A stretch of DNA of 64,000 nucleotides from Kordia sp. SMS9. Its GTDB lineage: Bacteria > Bacteroidota > Bacteroidia > Flavobacteriales > Flavobacteriaceae. The notes below the pieces were generated by a model that saw only the letters and a list, made by a program, of their open reading frames with translations, searched no databases and had not been told where the DNA came from. This document shows, one piece after another, positions 14,999 to 25,100 of the stretch. The translations under genes and the position numbers were made by a program. How positions within the stretch are numbered: the first letter of the stretch is position 1; each line of letters starts with the position of its first letter. The DNA is taken from positions 5,109,501-5,173,500 of the forward strand of contig NZ_CP031153.1 of NCBI RefSeq assembly GCF_003352465.1, in the 5' to 3' direction.

Positions 14999-15361
14999 TT
15001 AATTTTCTAAAAATCCATCTGCTGCCCATTGTTCAATAATTTGACGGTTTTCTGGCGGCATTTGCCCTGATGGTGGCATTGGGTTGGAGGCATTATTGAT
15101 ACGATTGATTACGTTTCCTTGCTCCACGCCTGCTCTGGCGTTGGCATATCCATCTAATTGTAAACCTGCGTTTGCACTTGGTCCACTGTGGCAACCTACA
15201 CAGGTACTGTTGAGAATAGGCGCTACATCATCGTCATACGTTACACTTTCTACAATTGGTGGTAAATCTTCAATTTCCACTTCGTCAATCGTATTCGTGG
15301 TACAGTTGTAAAGTGTAGCAATGACTACTGATACTATTACTAAAGTTACTTTTCGATACAT
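14999..15361 (-). CDS. Small c-type cytochrome lipoprotein
   Basis: A 120-residue lipoprotein; the lipid Cys is in TLYNC (residue 20). One haem-binding motif, CVGCH, lies near residue 54, preceded by DDDVAPILNSTC as in planctomycete- and Bacteroidetes-type cytochromes. A Met-rich loop, MPPSGQMPP (about 94-102), offers the distal ligand. The chain ends in IIEQWAADGFLEN, the usual C-terminal helix of the fold. It heads the operon with YceI, the OB-fold and the DUF5777 protein and probably carries electrons at the periplasmic face. Confidence 0.85.
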   Translation of the reverse strand: MYRKVTLVIVSVVIATLYNCTTNTIDEVEIEDLPPIVESVTYDDDVAPILNSTCVGCHSGPSANAGLQLDGYANARAGVEQGNVINRINNASNPMPPSGQMPPENRQIIEQWAADGFLEN

Positions 15362-15795
15362 TGTTTTTAATTTAATTCTTATGTTAGGTTTATTATGATT
15401 TTGCTGATTCTTTTTCTTTTTCTGAACGTACTAATTTTTTATGAATTTAGACTATTGTCTTTAGTTACACAATTTTTCCCCATCATTTCTAAAACAGTGT
15501 AAATTAACACCATTTTCCCTTGTAAATACTAAAGAAATTGCTTGAAGCGGAAATATACCCCTTGAAAAGGAATCCTGTTTTTGGATGATTCTGTGATTAT
15601 TTCTGAGTTTTTCATGCTTGTTCTTTTGTGTCTTTGTACAACTCGTATTGGTAGGATTCTAAAAAATAAAAGTAGTCGCATTTTGAATGCTTCCCTGTAA
15701 CGAATCCGCTTTTTACTAGTAATTTTCCGACAGTTTGACGTATTTTTAATAGTTTATACTATTTTTAATTTATTATGAATCAAATACATAGCATT
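15362..15795. other. 434-base gene-free stretch with a regulatory element
   Basis: No credible reading frame. It holds the shared two-half-site element (15545-15574) and is otherwise AT-rich. No TAnnTTTG box faces the cytochrome gene. Confidence 0.6.
15545..15574 (-). promoter_or_regulatory. Two-half-site element, copy C (cytochrome operon)
   Basis: On the minus strand it reads ATTCCTTTTC, ten further bases, then TTTCCG; the two CC pairs are exactly 20 nt apart. The same layout is found at 18602 and 21849. It lies about 185 bases before the cytochrome gene. Confidence 0.4.
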
Positions 15796-17457
15796 TTAAT
15801 TCATTGCGGCAACTTCCGTAGGACGCACACCAAATTCTTTTTTGAAGCATTTGGAGAAGTACGACGGACTTGAAAAGCCATATTTAAACGCTATTTCAGC
15901 CACAGTGTCCGAATTGGCTAACAATGCAGTTTTCGCTTTGTTGAGTCGGATGAATGTGATGAGCTGACTTGGCGATTTTCCAGTTGCATCTTTTATGCGA
16001 CGTTGTAATTTTCGTTCACTCACGCCTGTTTCTCGCGTGAGCATTTCCACACCAAAAGCATTGTTATCTAGGTGTTCATCAATAATTTTTATGACATCTT
16101 CTAGGAATGAATCATATTTTGAAAAACCATACGGAAATGATGTTTTCACTTCTGTATTTGATGTATCTGTTACATGATACAACTTGCAAAGTTGATGCGT
16201 TTTATAGGTTAAAATGGACGTATCTTTCGAGAAATTGAATGCGACACCTGACAGCAAATGTTTGATGGCTTGTGTTACTAAAATTTTGTTTGGCTTTATC
16301 AACGATAAAATTGACGCAATCATGTAATTGTCTCTTTTCGTTAAAGGATCGTCATGATTTGCAGCACTTTCTTTCATGTAAATACCAGCCGAAAATGGTA
16401 TTCCTTTTGCTTTTAAATCATTTAATATGTTGATTCCCGAAGCAATGGCTTTGCTTGGCACTTCAAACGCAGCCATAAAAAACTTTTTTTCTTTGCTGAT
16501 GATGGTTCCTCCATTTTGAATGATGAAATCATCCAATTCCTGAGATTTTACACTGAAGTTAGAAGCGTTGATGATTTGTCCGAATAAAATGGTAGAGAGT
16601 CTTTTTTTATAACAACCATCACACGGAGGCAATTGACGAATGAATGTTTTCATTTCGTCCAACACTTCTCTGGTATTTCCAGCCCAAAATAGATGATCGT
16701 TTCCGTCAAATTCTACAAATTTTGCATCGTTGATGCGTTCTGCAATGAATTTGCCTTCTTCAATTTTTACATCAATGTCGTTGGTACGCTGCATTAACAA
16801 CGTAGGTACTTTTATATACTCTAAGATATCAATGATGTTTACTTGTGTGTTCATTTTGGTGAGTTTCATGGCAGCTCTTGGGCTTGCACCTGAACGAAAG
16901 TAACTTGCCAACCAGCTCATAAATTGCCGATCGTTTGCTTTGGATGGCACTAAGGATTCTAGGTTCATTTCTCCACTTCCCCAGTCATTTTCTATCATGT
17001 CGTACACCTTTTGACGTTCTTCATCCGTTGGCGCCCAAGGATAATCTTCGGAATATCTTCGTTTTGCAAAAATTCCAAATGTAATCAATGCAATCACACG
17101 ATTTGGATACGTGGCGCTGAATAAAGCCGAAACACTTCCGCCTTCCGAATGTCCAAATAGAATGGCTTTTTTGGAATTGGTGGCATCCATGACGGCTTTG
17201 ATATCTTCCATGCGTTCTTCTAGCGTAGACAATTCCACAATACGATCGGACAAACCTGTGCCTCTTTTATCAAAAAGAATGATGCGCACTGATTTTCCAA
17301 GTTCTTGAAAAAAGTCTACCAATTCTGGACACGCCCACATCCAGTCGATGTTGGAAATCCAACCTGGAATGTACACCAAATCTATCGGGCCAGAACCAAA
17401 AACTTGGTAGGCAATGCTAAGGTTTCCGCTTTTTGTGTATTGTATTTTAGGAATCAT
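15796..17457 (-). CDS. Alpha/beta hydrolase - degenerate cyclase - AraC fusion regulator
   Basis: A 553-residue cytoplasmic protein with three parts. Residues 1-275 form an alpha/beta hydrolase: IPGWISNIDWMW, FDKRGTGLSD, the nucleophile elbow GHSEGG (Ser104) and a late His in GNDHLFW. Residues about 290-370 (STILFGQIINAS, KKFFMAAFEVPSKAI, FSAGIYMKE) align with class III nucleotidyl cyclases (FTDIVGST, GDGFLATF-PARAI, AGLHTGE), but the metal-binding Asp and GDG are lost. Residues about 445-553 are an AraC-type double HTH (RKLQRRIKDATGKSPSQLI and AEIAFKYGFSSPSYFSKCFKKEFG). Small-molecule cleavage or binding is thus probably linked to transcription. It lies next to the surface-protein cluster. 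Confidence 0.8.
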   Translation of the reverse strand: MIPKIQYTKSGNLSIAYQVFGSGPIDLVYIPGWISNIDWMWACPELVDFFQELGKSVRIILFDKRGTGLSDRIVELSTLEERMEDIKAVMDATNSKKAILFGHSEGGSVSALFSATYPNRVIALITFGIFAKRRYSEDYPWAPTDEERQKVYDMIENDWGSGEMNLESLVPSKANDRQFMSWLASYFRSGASPRAAMKLTKMNTQVNIIDILEYIKVPTLLMQRTNDIDVKIEEGKFIAERINDAKFVEFDGNDHLFWAGNTREVLDEMKTFIRQLPPCDGCYKKRLSTILFGQIINASNFSVKSQELDDFIIQNGGTIISKEKKFFMAAFEVPSKAIASGINILNDLKAKGIPFSAGIYMKESAANHDDPLTKRDNYMIASILSLIKPNKILVTQAIKHLLSGVAFNFSKDTSILTYKTHQLCKLYHVTDTSNTEVKTSFPYGFSKYDSFLEDVIKIIDEHLDNNAFGVEMLTRETGVSERKLQRRIKDATGKSPSQLITFIRLNKAKTALLANSDTVAEIAFKYGFSSPSYFSKCFKKEFGVRPTEVAAMN

Positions 17458-17652
17458 CTGTATATTTTATGCTATTTAATACTAAGCCATAGCGTAGGTT
17501 ACTATGTAATAATAATTTTCAACTTACCATAAAAAAATAAACTTCTATATATGAGTTAAGCTATCAAAAAATTGATATTTATCCTAATTTGGAACATAAA
17601 AGTTATTGTGTTTCATTATTACATGCAATGGTTACAATTTGGGGTTGTACCA

Positions 17653-18474
17653 TTATTTTTTTATCAATTTGATGGTTTTGCTTGCTTCTTCACTGTAAAG
17701 TTTCATGAGGTACATTCCGCTTTGTAGGTTGTTAACATCTATCGTTTCTAAACGTGTGTTTTGCGTTTTTACCATTTGTCCGTTCACATTGTATATTTCA
17801 ATACGTTCAATACGTGTTTCAGGGCTTTTAATGTTTACTGTAGTCACAGCAGGATTTGGATAAACCGAAAGGTTTTCTAGTAGTGTATCTTCTACCGAAA
17901 GGGTAGAAAAATCAAATGAAGGCGTTCCAGATAATCCAGAAGCATTTGGGTCTACTACATTGACAAATTCTGCGGTTCCGTTGTCAATCATATCTGCTTG
18001 CATGAAACTTTTTAACGGAGTTACTGTCGTTGCTAATGCAGAATTGTTGGCTAATATTTCTAGAGTTCCGCTTGTTGGTGCGCCATTTATTTGAAATGTT
18101 ACTATTGATGTCGTTGTTCCTGCAGATGGTGCTGGTAATGATGCAGGACTTCCCAAAGTTTCTGTTATTAAGTATCCGTCAATTGTTGGTTGTGCTACAT
18201 TGGTTCCGTCGAAGAACGTAGCACTTGCAGCTCCTCCAAGAGAAGAGGTTACCGTTGCGGTAACTCCGTCAGGCACAATAATGGTGAATCCGTAACTCTG
18301 TACAGAGGTTGCAAAGTTAGATGCGCTCGCATTCGGCACCGCTCCAACAGAGAAACTGTAATTTCCATTGTCAATTAGTGTGTACGTATAGCCATCTTGG
18401 GCATTCATTTGTACGGTAAATAGGCAGTAAATTGCCATGAATAGATTGGTTGTAAAAGTAATTTTGTTCATCAT
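17653..18474 (-). CDS. T9SS-sorted surface protein
   Basis: A 273-residue protein. A signal peptide (to about residue 25, MNAQ) is followed by a beta-sandwich-like domain of about 165 residues (YTYTLIDNGNYSFSVGAVP, FATSVQSYGFTIIVPDGVTA, IVTFQINGAPTSGTLEIL). Residues about 195-273 are a type A sorting domain of the type IX secretion system: LSVYPNPAVTTVNIKS, IYNVNGQMVK, GMYLMKLYSEEASKTIKLIKK. It will therefore be exported across the outer membrane and anchored or released. It lies 180 bases downstream of the first LRR gene and shares its upstream element, so it may function with it. The beta-domain is not recognised. Confidence 0.8.
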   Translation of the reverse strand: MMNKITFTTNLFMAIYCLFTVQMNAQDGYTYTLIDNGNYSFSVGAVPNASASNFATSVQSYGFTIIVPDGVTATVTSSLGGAASATFFDGTNVAQPTIDGYLITETLGSPASLPAPSAGTTTSIVTFQINGAPTSGTLEILANNSALATTVTPLKSFMQADMIDNGTAEFVNVVDPNASGLSGTPSFDFSTLSVEDTLLENLSVYPNPAVTTVNIKSPETRIERIEIYNVNGQMVKTQNTRLETIDVNNLQSGMYLMKLYSEEASKTIKLIKK

Positions 18475-18601
18475 GTTAATATTTAGTATTCGTATTTAGT
18501 TTTCTGGTAATTGTTTAGTGTTTGAAACATAGTTTCAGAGTTGATAATTTATTTGGCTAATGTCACATATATCGTGTGTTTACGCTGCATAAATCTTCCC
18601 G

Positions 18602-18631
18602 AAAGGGAAAAAACACCTCTAAAAAGGAAAA
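18602..18631 (-). promoter_or_regulatory. Two-half-site element, copy A (T9SS protein gene)
   Basis: Minus strand: TTTTTCCTTTTT...TTTTTTCCC with the first CC at 18627/18626 and the second at 18607/18606, i.e. 20-nt spacing. It lies between the LRR stop and the T9SS gene start, 128 bases before that start. The flank AGTTTTGGTTTATATGACATT on its plus-strand right side recurs at copy B. Confidence 0.45.
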
Positions 18632-18654
18632 ATAGTTTTGGTTTATATGACATT

Positions 18655-21600
18655 TTAATCTTGAGTTGGTAATTGTTCTTCTATTTGAAAGGTGCTAAAG
18701 TTTAAAAAGTTCCCTGGATGCGCTAAAACATTTTGTAAGATGAGTGGCGAATCTGCTACTCCACCTTCGTATTGTGTAGTTCCACTTAGATTCACATCAT
18801 TGTCATTGTAGCCGTTGATGATGAATGTGGAAAAGTTGAGAAAGTTTCCAGGATCATTTAAAGCTGCTGACAATATTGCGGTCGTATCTGGTGTGCCTCC
18901 TTGGTATTGTACAATGCTGTCTCCATTTACATTTCCTGCCCACATTCCTAACGTGTTTGCTGGCATTCCTGCATCGGTTTGTGCATTAATTCCAAAAGTG
19001 ATTGGATTGATGGCGTTAGCAAAGTCAATTATTGTTATGACAGAAGATAATCGCTTTGCATTCGCCATCATGATTCCTAAGTGATTTCGATGTTTTATTG
19101 CGATGAAGTAATCGCCCACGTTTGCTGCAAATTGTATTGGAGAAACGGCATCCATACCCACAATGTCGCCATCGCGTTGTAAGAGAGCAGACCTACTTTC
19201 TATGATAATCGTATTGTCTAAAGGATCGCGTAGTTCAACAAAAACCCAATCTACAATTGCATCGCTACCTGTAGTTGTATTTACTAGAATTGTATCAAAA
19301 ATTGCCAAACCGTCTCCATACGGACTTATGAATGGTAGTAAACCTGCCGCTCGCAAATCGTCGCGCATTACATCTTCTTCTCCTGTGTTTGGGTTGAGAC
19401 TTGCGCCTTGTAAATACACTTTTAGCGCGAGTGCTTTGGAAGCACCTGTGATTGATTTAAAACCTGTCCAACCAGCGTTTGTGTAGGGCTGAACGTTTCC
19501 TGATCGTACAAATAAATTGATAGTAGAACGATTGGTAAAGGTATTGTTCCCATTCGTTTGATTGTTTAGTGATGGTGGCGTAAATCCTTCTAGAATAAAC
19601 GTTTTTAGCGGATTATTTTGAAAAGCTCTTCTACCGATACTAGTGATGGAAGGCGGAACGACTACAGAAGTTAATTGATTATTTCGTAACGCATCTGCTA
19701 CGATAGCTGTAATTGCAAAGTTTTCTGTACCATTGTTTGCGGAAGTTGGAATAATTAACTCACCTGTTATACTACTATCCACAATTTCAACGGTATTAGG
19801 AGTTAATGTTCGGATTCTGAACGTAATGTTAGTGTCATCAAATTCATTAAAAACCGCTGGATCTTGTCCGTTGATCGTTGCAAAACCTGTCCAACCGCTG
19901 GTTAAATAGTTTAATTCTGTATTTGTAGGAACAATTAGTGCTATATTACCTCTACTTCCTTGGAAAGAATCTGAATTGCTTCCCCCAGTAATACTTGGTG
20001 GTGTTGTATTTAAGACGATCACTTCCGTTAGCGGGTTATTTCTAAAACAATTATTTCCTAGTGAATTTACATTCGCAGGAATCGTCACCGTCGTTAATTG
20101 ATTGTTTCTAAATGCTTGTGCTGGAATGGTGGAAATATTTTCAGATATAGTTACACTAGCTAAGTTATTTGTCTCAAAAGCGCCATTTCCTAAAGAAGTA
20201 ATTGTATTGGGAATGACTAAGTCTCCTCCGATTTGATTTAGACGAAATGCTCTAAAACTAATGACGCGCACGCTTGAAGGAATGGTCAGGCTTGTAAGCT
20301 GATTGCTTTGAAAAGCGAAATTATCAATATTTCGTAGTGTATTTGGCAGTTGTACACTGGTCAAGTTTGTATTTTCAAAGGCACTTTGCCCAACTCTTAC
20401 TACTGAGAACGTAGTTCCTTGTGTGGTTACACTTGCATCAATTATTAAATCTTGCGGAATGTTGGTTCCACCTTTAATTGCTACTTCGTTTGGTGATAAC
20501 GACGTGATTTCATAGTCAAAATTGTTTTCAGTAAATGTTGATCCAACAATGAGAGCCACTACGCCATTTACAGAAGCAAAGCCTGTCCAACCTGCGTTTT
20601 CATAGGCAGTTTCTGTTCCTGAAGGAACTGTCAAAGCAATACTTGCTGGCGTATCAAATGTAAACTCTATGTTTCCTACTGTTGGCGGAGTTGTTGCCAA
20701 TACTGCTACAGTTGTGATAGGATTGTTAAAAAAAGCAAAACCATCAATTGTTGTGACACTGGCAGGAATTGTAATATCTGCAATATTATTAGCCTGAAAA
20801 GCAAAATCATCAATTACGGTAATTCCGTCTGGTATGCTGATGCTGGTTAAGTTATTACTACTAAAAGCACTTCTGCTTATTGTTGTCAAACCAGTTGAAA
20901 ATGTAATACTAGTAATTTGATTGTCAAAAAATGCACGTTCTTCCATAGAAGTTACAGTGTTTGGAAGTAGTACGTCCGCCAATTGATTGTCTCTAAATGC
21001 AGCATTTTTTATAGTAGCGAGCGCAGAAGGTAATGCAATACTTGTCAATTGATTTCCTCTAAAAGCTTCTATTCCAATTTCAGTAATAGTATTTGGCAAT
21101 GAAACACTTGTCAATTGCGCATTTAAAAAAGCATAATTAGCAATTTTTGTGACAGTGAAATTTGTAGTGTTAAAAGTTACACTTGAAGGAATTGTAATAC
21201 TTCCCGTAAGTGTACTGCTAATCACCGAAACTGTATTTCCAGCTTGTGAGTTAATGCCATAAGTAATGTTATTTACTTCAAATAAGTTCAAAGTTCCATT
21301 GACTGTAGCAAAACCTGTCCAGCCATTGTTTAGGTAATCATCTATAGCTATTGAAGGCACAATTAAATCTATATTGCTTGGCGTTCCAAAAGAGTCTCCA
21401 AATACGGTTGCTGGCGTATTTCCTAAGGCAATCACTTCTGTGAGTCCTGTGTTTACAAAAGCTTGATTATCAATAAATCGAATCGTACTTGGAATGGTAA
21501 CACTTGTTAGATCCGTATTGTTAGCAAATGCTTCAAAGTAAATTTCAACAACAGTATAGGTTACATCTTGAAAGGTAACACTGCTTGGTATGGTATATTG

Positions 21601-21777
21601 ACCTGTTATAGGAGCAGATGATGATATAGCTACTTCATCCGGATTAAAGTTTATAACTTCGTAAAATGTTCCATCTACTGTGAATCCGCCGCCGCCTTCA
21701 AGTTCTTGAGCATTCGTTTTTAGCATTCCAAAACATACAATTAGTACGGATATGGTTGCTAGTAATTTTTTTTTCAT
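18655..21777 (-). CDS. BspA-type LRR surface protein with duplicated dockerin-like tail (1040 aa)
   Basis: Signal peptide to about residue 23 (MLKTNAQ). The body (about 30-780) is made of LRR_5/BspA-type repeats, consensus L-T-S-V-x-I-P-x-x-(V/I)-x-x-I-x-x-x-A-F, in blocks separated by linker units such as GWTGFATVNG and NNITYGI. BspA-type LRR proteins are extracellular and typically bind host proteins or other cells. Residues about 783-1040 are the tail shared by all four LRR proteins here: KVYLQGASLNP, MRDDLRAAG, SALLQRDGDIV, KHRNHLG, then two repeats each ending DPGNFLNFSTF / HPGNFLNFSTF. There is no T9SS sorting domain. This is the last LRR gene of the run. Confidence 0.85.
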   Translation of the reverse strand: MKKKLLATISVLIVCFGMLKTNAQELEGGGGFTVDGTFYEVINFNPDEVAISSSAPITGQYTIPSSVTFQDVTYTVVEIYFEAFANNTDLTSVTIPSTIRFIDNQAFVNTGLTEVIALGNTPATVFGDSFGTPSNIDLIVPSIAIDDYLNNGWTGFATVNGTLNLFEVNNITYGINSQAGNTVSVISSTLTGSITIPSSVTFNTTNFTVTKIANYAFLNAQLTSVSLPNTITEIGIEAFRGNQLTSIALPSALATIKNAAFRDNQLADVLLPNTVTSMEERAFFDNQITSITFSTGLTTISRSAFSSNNLTSISIPDGITVIDDFAFQANNIADITIPASVTTIDGFAFFNNPITTVAVLATTPPTVGNIEFTFDTPASIALTVPSGTETAYENAGWTGFASVNGVVALIVGSTFTENNFDYEITSLSPNEVAIKGGTNIPQDLIIDASVTTQGTTFSVVRVGQSAFENTNLTSVQLPNTLRNIDNFAFQSNQLTSLTIPSSVRVISFRAFRLNQIGGDLVIPNTITSLGNGAFETNNLASVTISENISTIPAQAFRNNQLTTVTIPANVNSLGNNCFRNNPLTEVIVLNTTPPSITGGSNSDSFQGSRGNIALIVPTNTELNYLTSGWTGFATINGQDPAVFNEFDDTNITFRIRTLTPNTVEIVDSSITGELIIPTSANNGTENFAITAIVADALRNNQLTSVVVPPSITSIGRRAFQNNPLKTFILEGFTPPSLNNQTNGNNTFTNRSTINLFVRSGNVQPYTNAGWTGFKSITGASKALALKVYLQGASLNPNTGEEDVMRDDLRAAGLLPFISPYGDGLAIFDTILVNTTTGSDAIVDWVFVELRDPLDNTIIIESRSALLQRDGDIVGMDAVSPIQFAANVGDYFIAIKHRNHLGIMMANAKRLSSVITIIDFANAINPITFGINAQTDAGMPANTLGMWAGNVNGDSIVQYQGGTPDTTAILSAALNDPGNFLNFSTFIINGYNDNDVNLSGTTQYEGGVADSPLILQNVLAHPGNFLNFSTFQIEEQLPTQD

Positions 21778-22182
21778 GATTATGTGTGTGTTTAGTATAC
21801 GCTGCTAAAGTCTTTGAAATTGACTGATAATCCTTTTAAAATTGCGTAAAAGGGAAATATCATCTTCAAAAAGGAAAAAAACAGTTTGATTTTTTATGAC
21901 ATTGAACTTGATACACTATCCATTGGTGTTTTTTTGATGATACACAATACTTTCAATAGTCGTTTTGAATTGAAATAAAACTTGCTTTAACTCAAAACAA
22001 AGGAAGCTTTATGTCGGATTTGTTACAAATTTTAGGTGGTATCAAATAGGTGTCATTTTTGTTAAAAACTGAAAATCAACATGTTACCATTTTTCAATAT
22101 TTTTTAAAAGACTACAAAGCATACAATATTCATAAGGCACATATTTATATGTTATTAATTTATTTCTATAGAATTAAGTATC
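21778..22182. other. 405-base gene-free stretch with element B
   Basis: No credible gene. It contains the two-half-site element at 21849-21880, followed by sequence homologous to that beside copy A. The rest is AT-rich and featureless. Confidence 0.6.
21849..21880 (-). promoter_or_regulatory. Two-half-site element, copy B (LRR gene)
   Basis: Minus strand: TTTTTTTCCTTTTT...ATATTTCCCTTTT, CC pairs at 21874/21873 and 21854/21853, 20 nt apart. It lies 72-103 bases before the LRR start. No TAnnTTTG box is seen in this intergenic region. Confidence 0.45.
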
Positions 22183-25100
22183 TTATTCTGGTATTTGTTC
22201 AATAATTTGAAACGTGCTAAAGTTCAAAAAGTTCCCTGGATGCGCCAATACGTTTTGCAAAATGAGTGGTGAGTCTGCAACGCCACCTTCGTATTGTGTG
22301 GTTCCGCTCATATCTACATCATTGTTATTGTAACCGTTGATGATGAAGGTGGAAAAGTTGAGAAAGTTTCCTGGATCGTTTAACGCAGCTGATAAAATAG
22401 CGGTCGTATCTGGTGTTCCTCCTAAGTATTGAACAAAATTGTCTCCATTTACATTTCCTGCCCACATTCCTAACCTATTGTTAGGCATTCCTGCATCGGT
22501 TTGTGCATTACTTCCAAAAGTGATTGGATTGGTTGCATTGGTAAAGTCAACATCTACACGACTTCCCAATAAAGCTACAGGAGTTGCTGTCATCACTCCC
22601 AAATGATTTCTGTGCTTTACAACAACAAAATAATTGTCTCCAGGAAGCACGAATTTTAAAATAGAAACGCCGCTTTCATCTACAATATCACCGTCGCGTT
22701 GTAATAGTGCGGATGTTCCTTCGATAATCAATGAACTATTGGTAGCATCACGTAATTCTACAAAAACCCAATCTACAATAGCATTTGCCCCTGTGGTATT
22801 GAATACTGAAGCTGTAGTGGTAACACCATCACCAAAAGGAGAAGTGATAGGGATGAATCCTGCCGCGCGCAAATCGTCTCGCATTAGGTTTTCTTCTCCT
22901 GTATTGGGATTGAGTGCTGCTCCTTGTAAAAATACTTTTGCTGCTAAGGTAATATCCACTTGAATTTCTGTGATGGAATTAAAGTCTGTCCAACCTCTAT
23001 CTAAATAAATTTGTGTAGTTCCTAAAGGAATGATGAGATCTATAGACGCATCTCTGTTTCCAAATTTTCTTGCTCCAGACGAAATTCCATCTGGGTTTGA
23101 ACTTAAATATGTAACAGTTGTAATGGCTGGGCTATCAAAACTCCTAAAGCTTAATAAGGTTACATTTCTTCCTAAGGTAACTGTTGTTAAATTTGGAAGC
23201 GCGGCAAAGGCTCTTGTACCTATATCCACTACACTATTAGGGATGACTACATCTGTAAGTCCTGATCCCTGAAATGCTCCTTCATCAATAACCGTTATGG
23301 TTTCTGGTATGCTCACTGTGGTAAGTGGATCATCTCTAAAAGCATTGAAGCCTATGTTTGTTACAGTTAATGTATTGCCGAAGAAGCTTACCGTTTCAGG
23401 AATTATAACACTTCCTGATGCATTATTTCCATTGTTAAAACTTACGGTATGTGGGTTGTTACCTGTAACTATATATGTGAGCCCATTGACATCAAATCGG
23501 TATCCAATATTTGGAACACCATTAATAGTTGCAAAGTCAACGTCCCAACCAGCAGCAATATATGAATCTTCACTTCCTGTAGGTACTGTAAGTTGAATAT
23601 TTGCAGGAATTCCTGTAAAAGTATCGGTTCCTAATGTTGGAGCAACAGGATTGTTCACTGTTACTGAAGTTATTGTAGTGTTGTCTCTAAAAACATTATC
23701 AGCAATCGTATTTACAGTAAATGTAATATTAATGAATGTAATAGTTTCTGGAATCGTAATGTCTCCAGTGGCAATTACATTCGTAATCAATTCTAATGTA
23801 TTCGGGTTTGCTGAAGTTACACGATACCTAAATTCAGCCACTTGAAATACAGTTCCGATTACAGGGTTTCCATTCACAGTAAAGAAATTAGAAAGCCAAC
23901 CAGCAGTAGTATAAGAAGCTTCACTTCCATTAGGAATAATCAATTCTTTTTCAAAAACTGTTGATTCAAACACATCTGTTCCCAAAGTTGGTGCGGTTGG
24001 ATTGTTAGATGTTACAGAGGTCAATGTTGCATTAAAAAAAGCTCTATCTCCAATAGTTACGACACCCGAAGGAATACTAATACTTGTTAATGTACTATTA
24101 TCTCTAAAGGCATTTGCATTAATAGCTGTAACATTTAACGTAATTCCATCAATAGTAACGGTTTCTGGGATTATAACATCACCCGCGATATTATTACCTG
24201 CGATGTCGTTATCATTTAGTACGATTACTGTATTAGGATTTGCTCCTGTGACTCTATAGGTAAGTCCATCAAAAACAAATATTGAATTTACTACAGGTAT
24301 TCCATTTACAGTAAAGAAATTAGCAGTCCAACCCGCGGCATCGTATGAAGCTTCACTTCCACCAGGAATGGTCAGTGCTATATTGGAAGGCGTATTTTCA
24401 AACACATTTGTTCCCAATGTTGGTGCGGTTGGATTGTTAGATGTTATAGAGATCAATGCCGAATTAAAAAAAGCTCTATCGCCAATAGTTACGACACCCG
24501 AAGGAATACTGATACTTGTTAATGCGCTATTATCTCTAAAGACATTTGCATTAATTGCTGTAACATTTAACGTAATTCCATCAAGGGTAACAGTTTCTGG
24601 GATTGTAATATCACCCGCAATATCATTATCATTTGATACGGCTACTGTATTAGGATTTGCTCCTGTGATTATATAGGTAAGTCCATCAAAAATAAACGTT
24701 GAATTCAATACTGGTATTCCATTCACAGAAAAGAAATTAGCAGGCCAACCTGCTGCATCATACGAAGCTTCACTTCCTGCTGGAATGGTCAGCGCTATAT
24801 TGAAAGGTGTATTTGCAAACACACTATTTCCAAGTGCAGGTGCTACAGGATTGTTTGAAATTACAGTAGTCAATATTGTGTCTCTGAAAGCATTACCACC
24901 AATTGATACGACACTTGCTGGTATGATAACACTTGTTATCTGATTATCACGAAACGCATCTCCATTAATGGTAGTAACACTAAAAGTGATACCATTAAGG
25001 GTAATGGTTTCTGGGATTGTAACATCGCCTGTCGCATTGTTTCCACTTCTCAAATTGAGTGTATTTGGAGTTGCTCCTGTGACTATATAGGTAAAACCAT

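Noticed and set aside
17630..17655. Terminator-like GGTTACAA...TTGTACC with T-run
   Set aside because: The stem needs a bulged base and points along the plus strand, where no gene ends.
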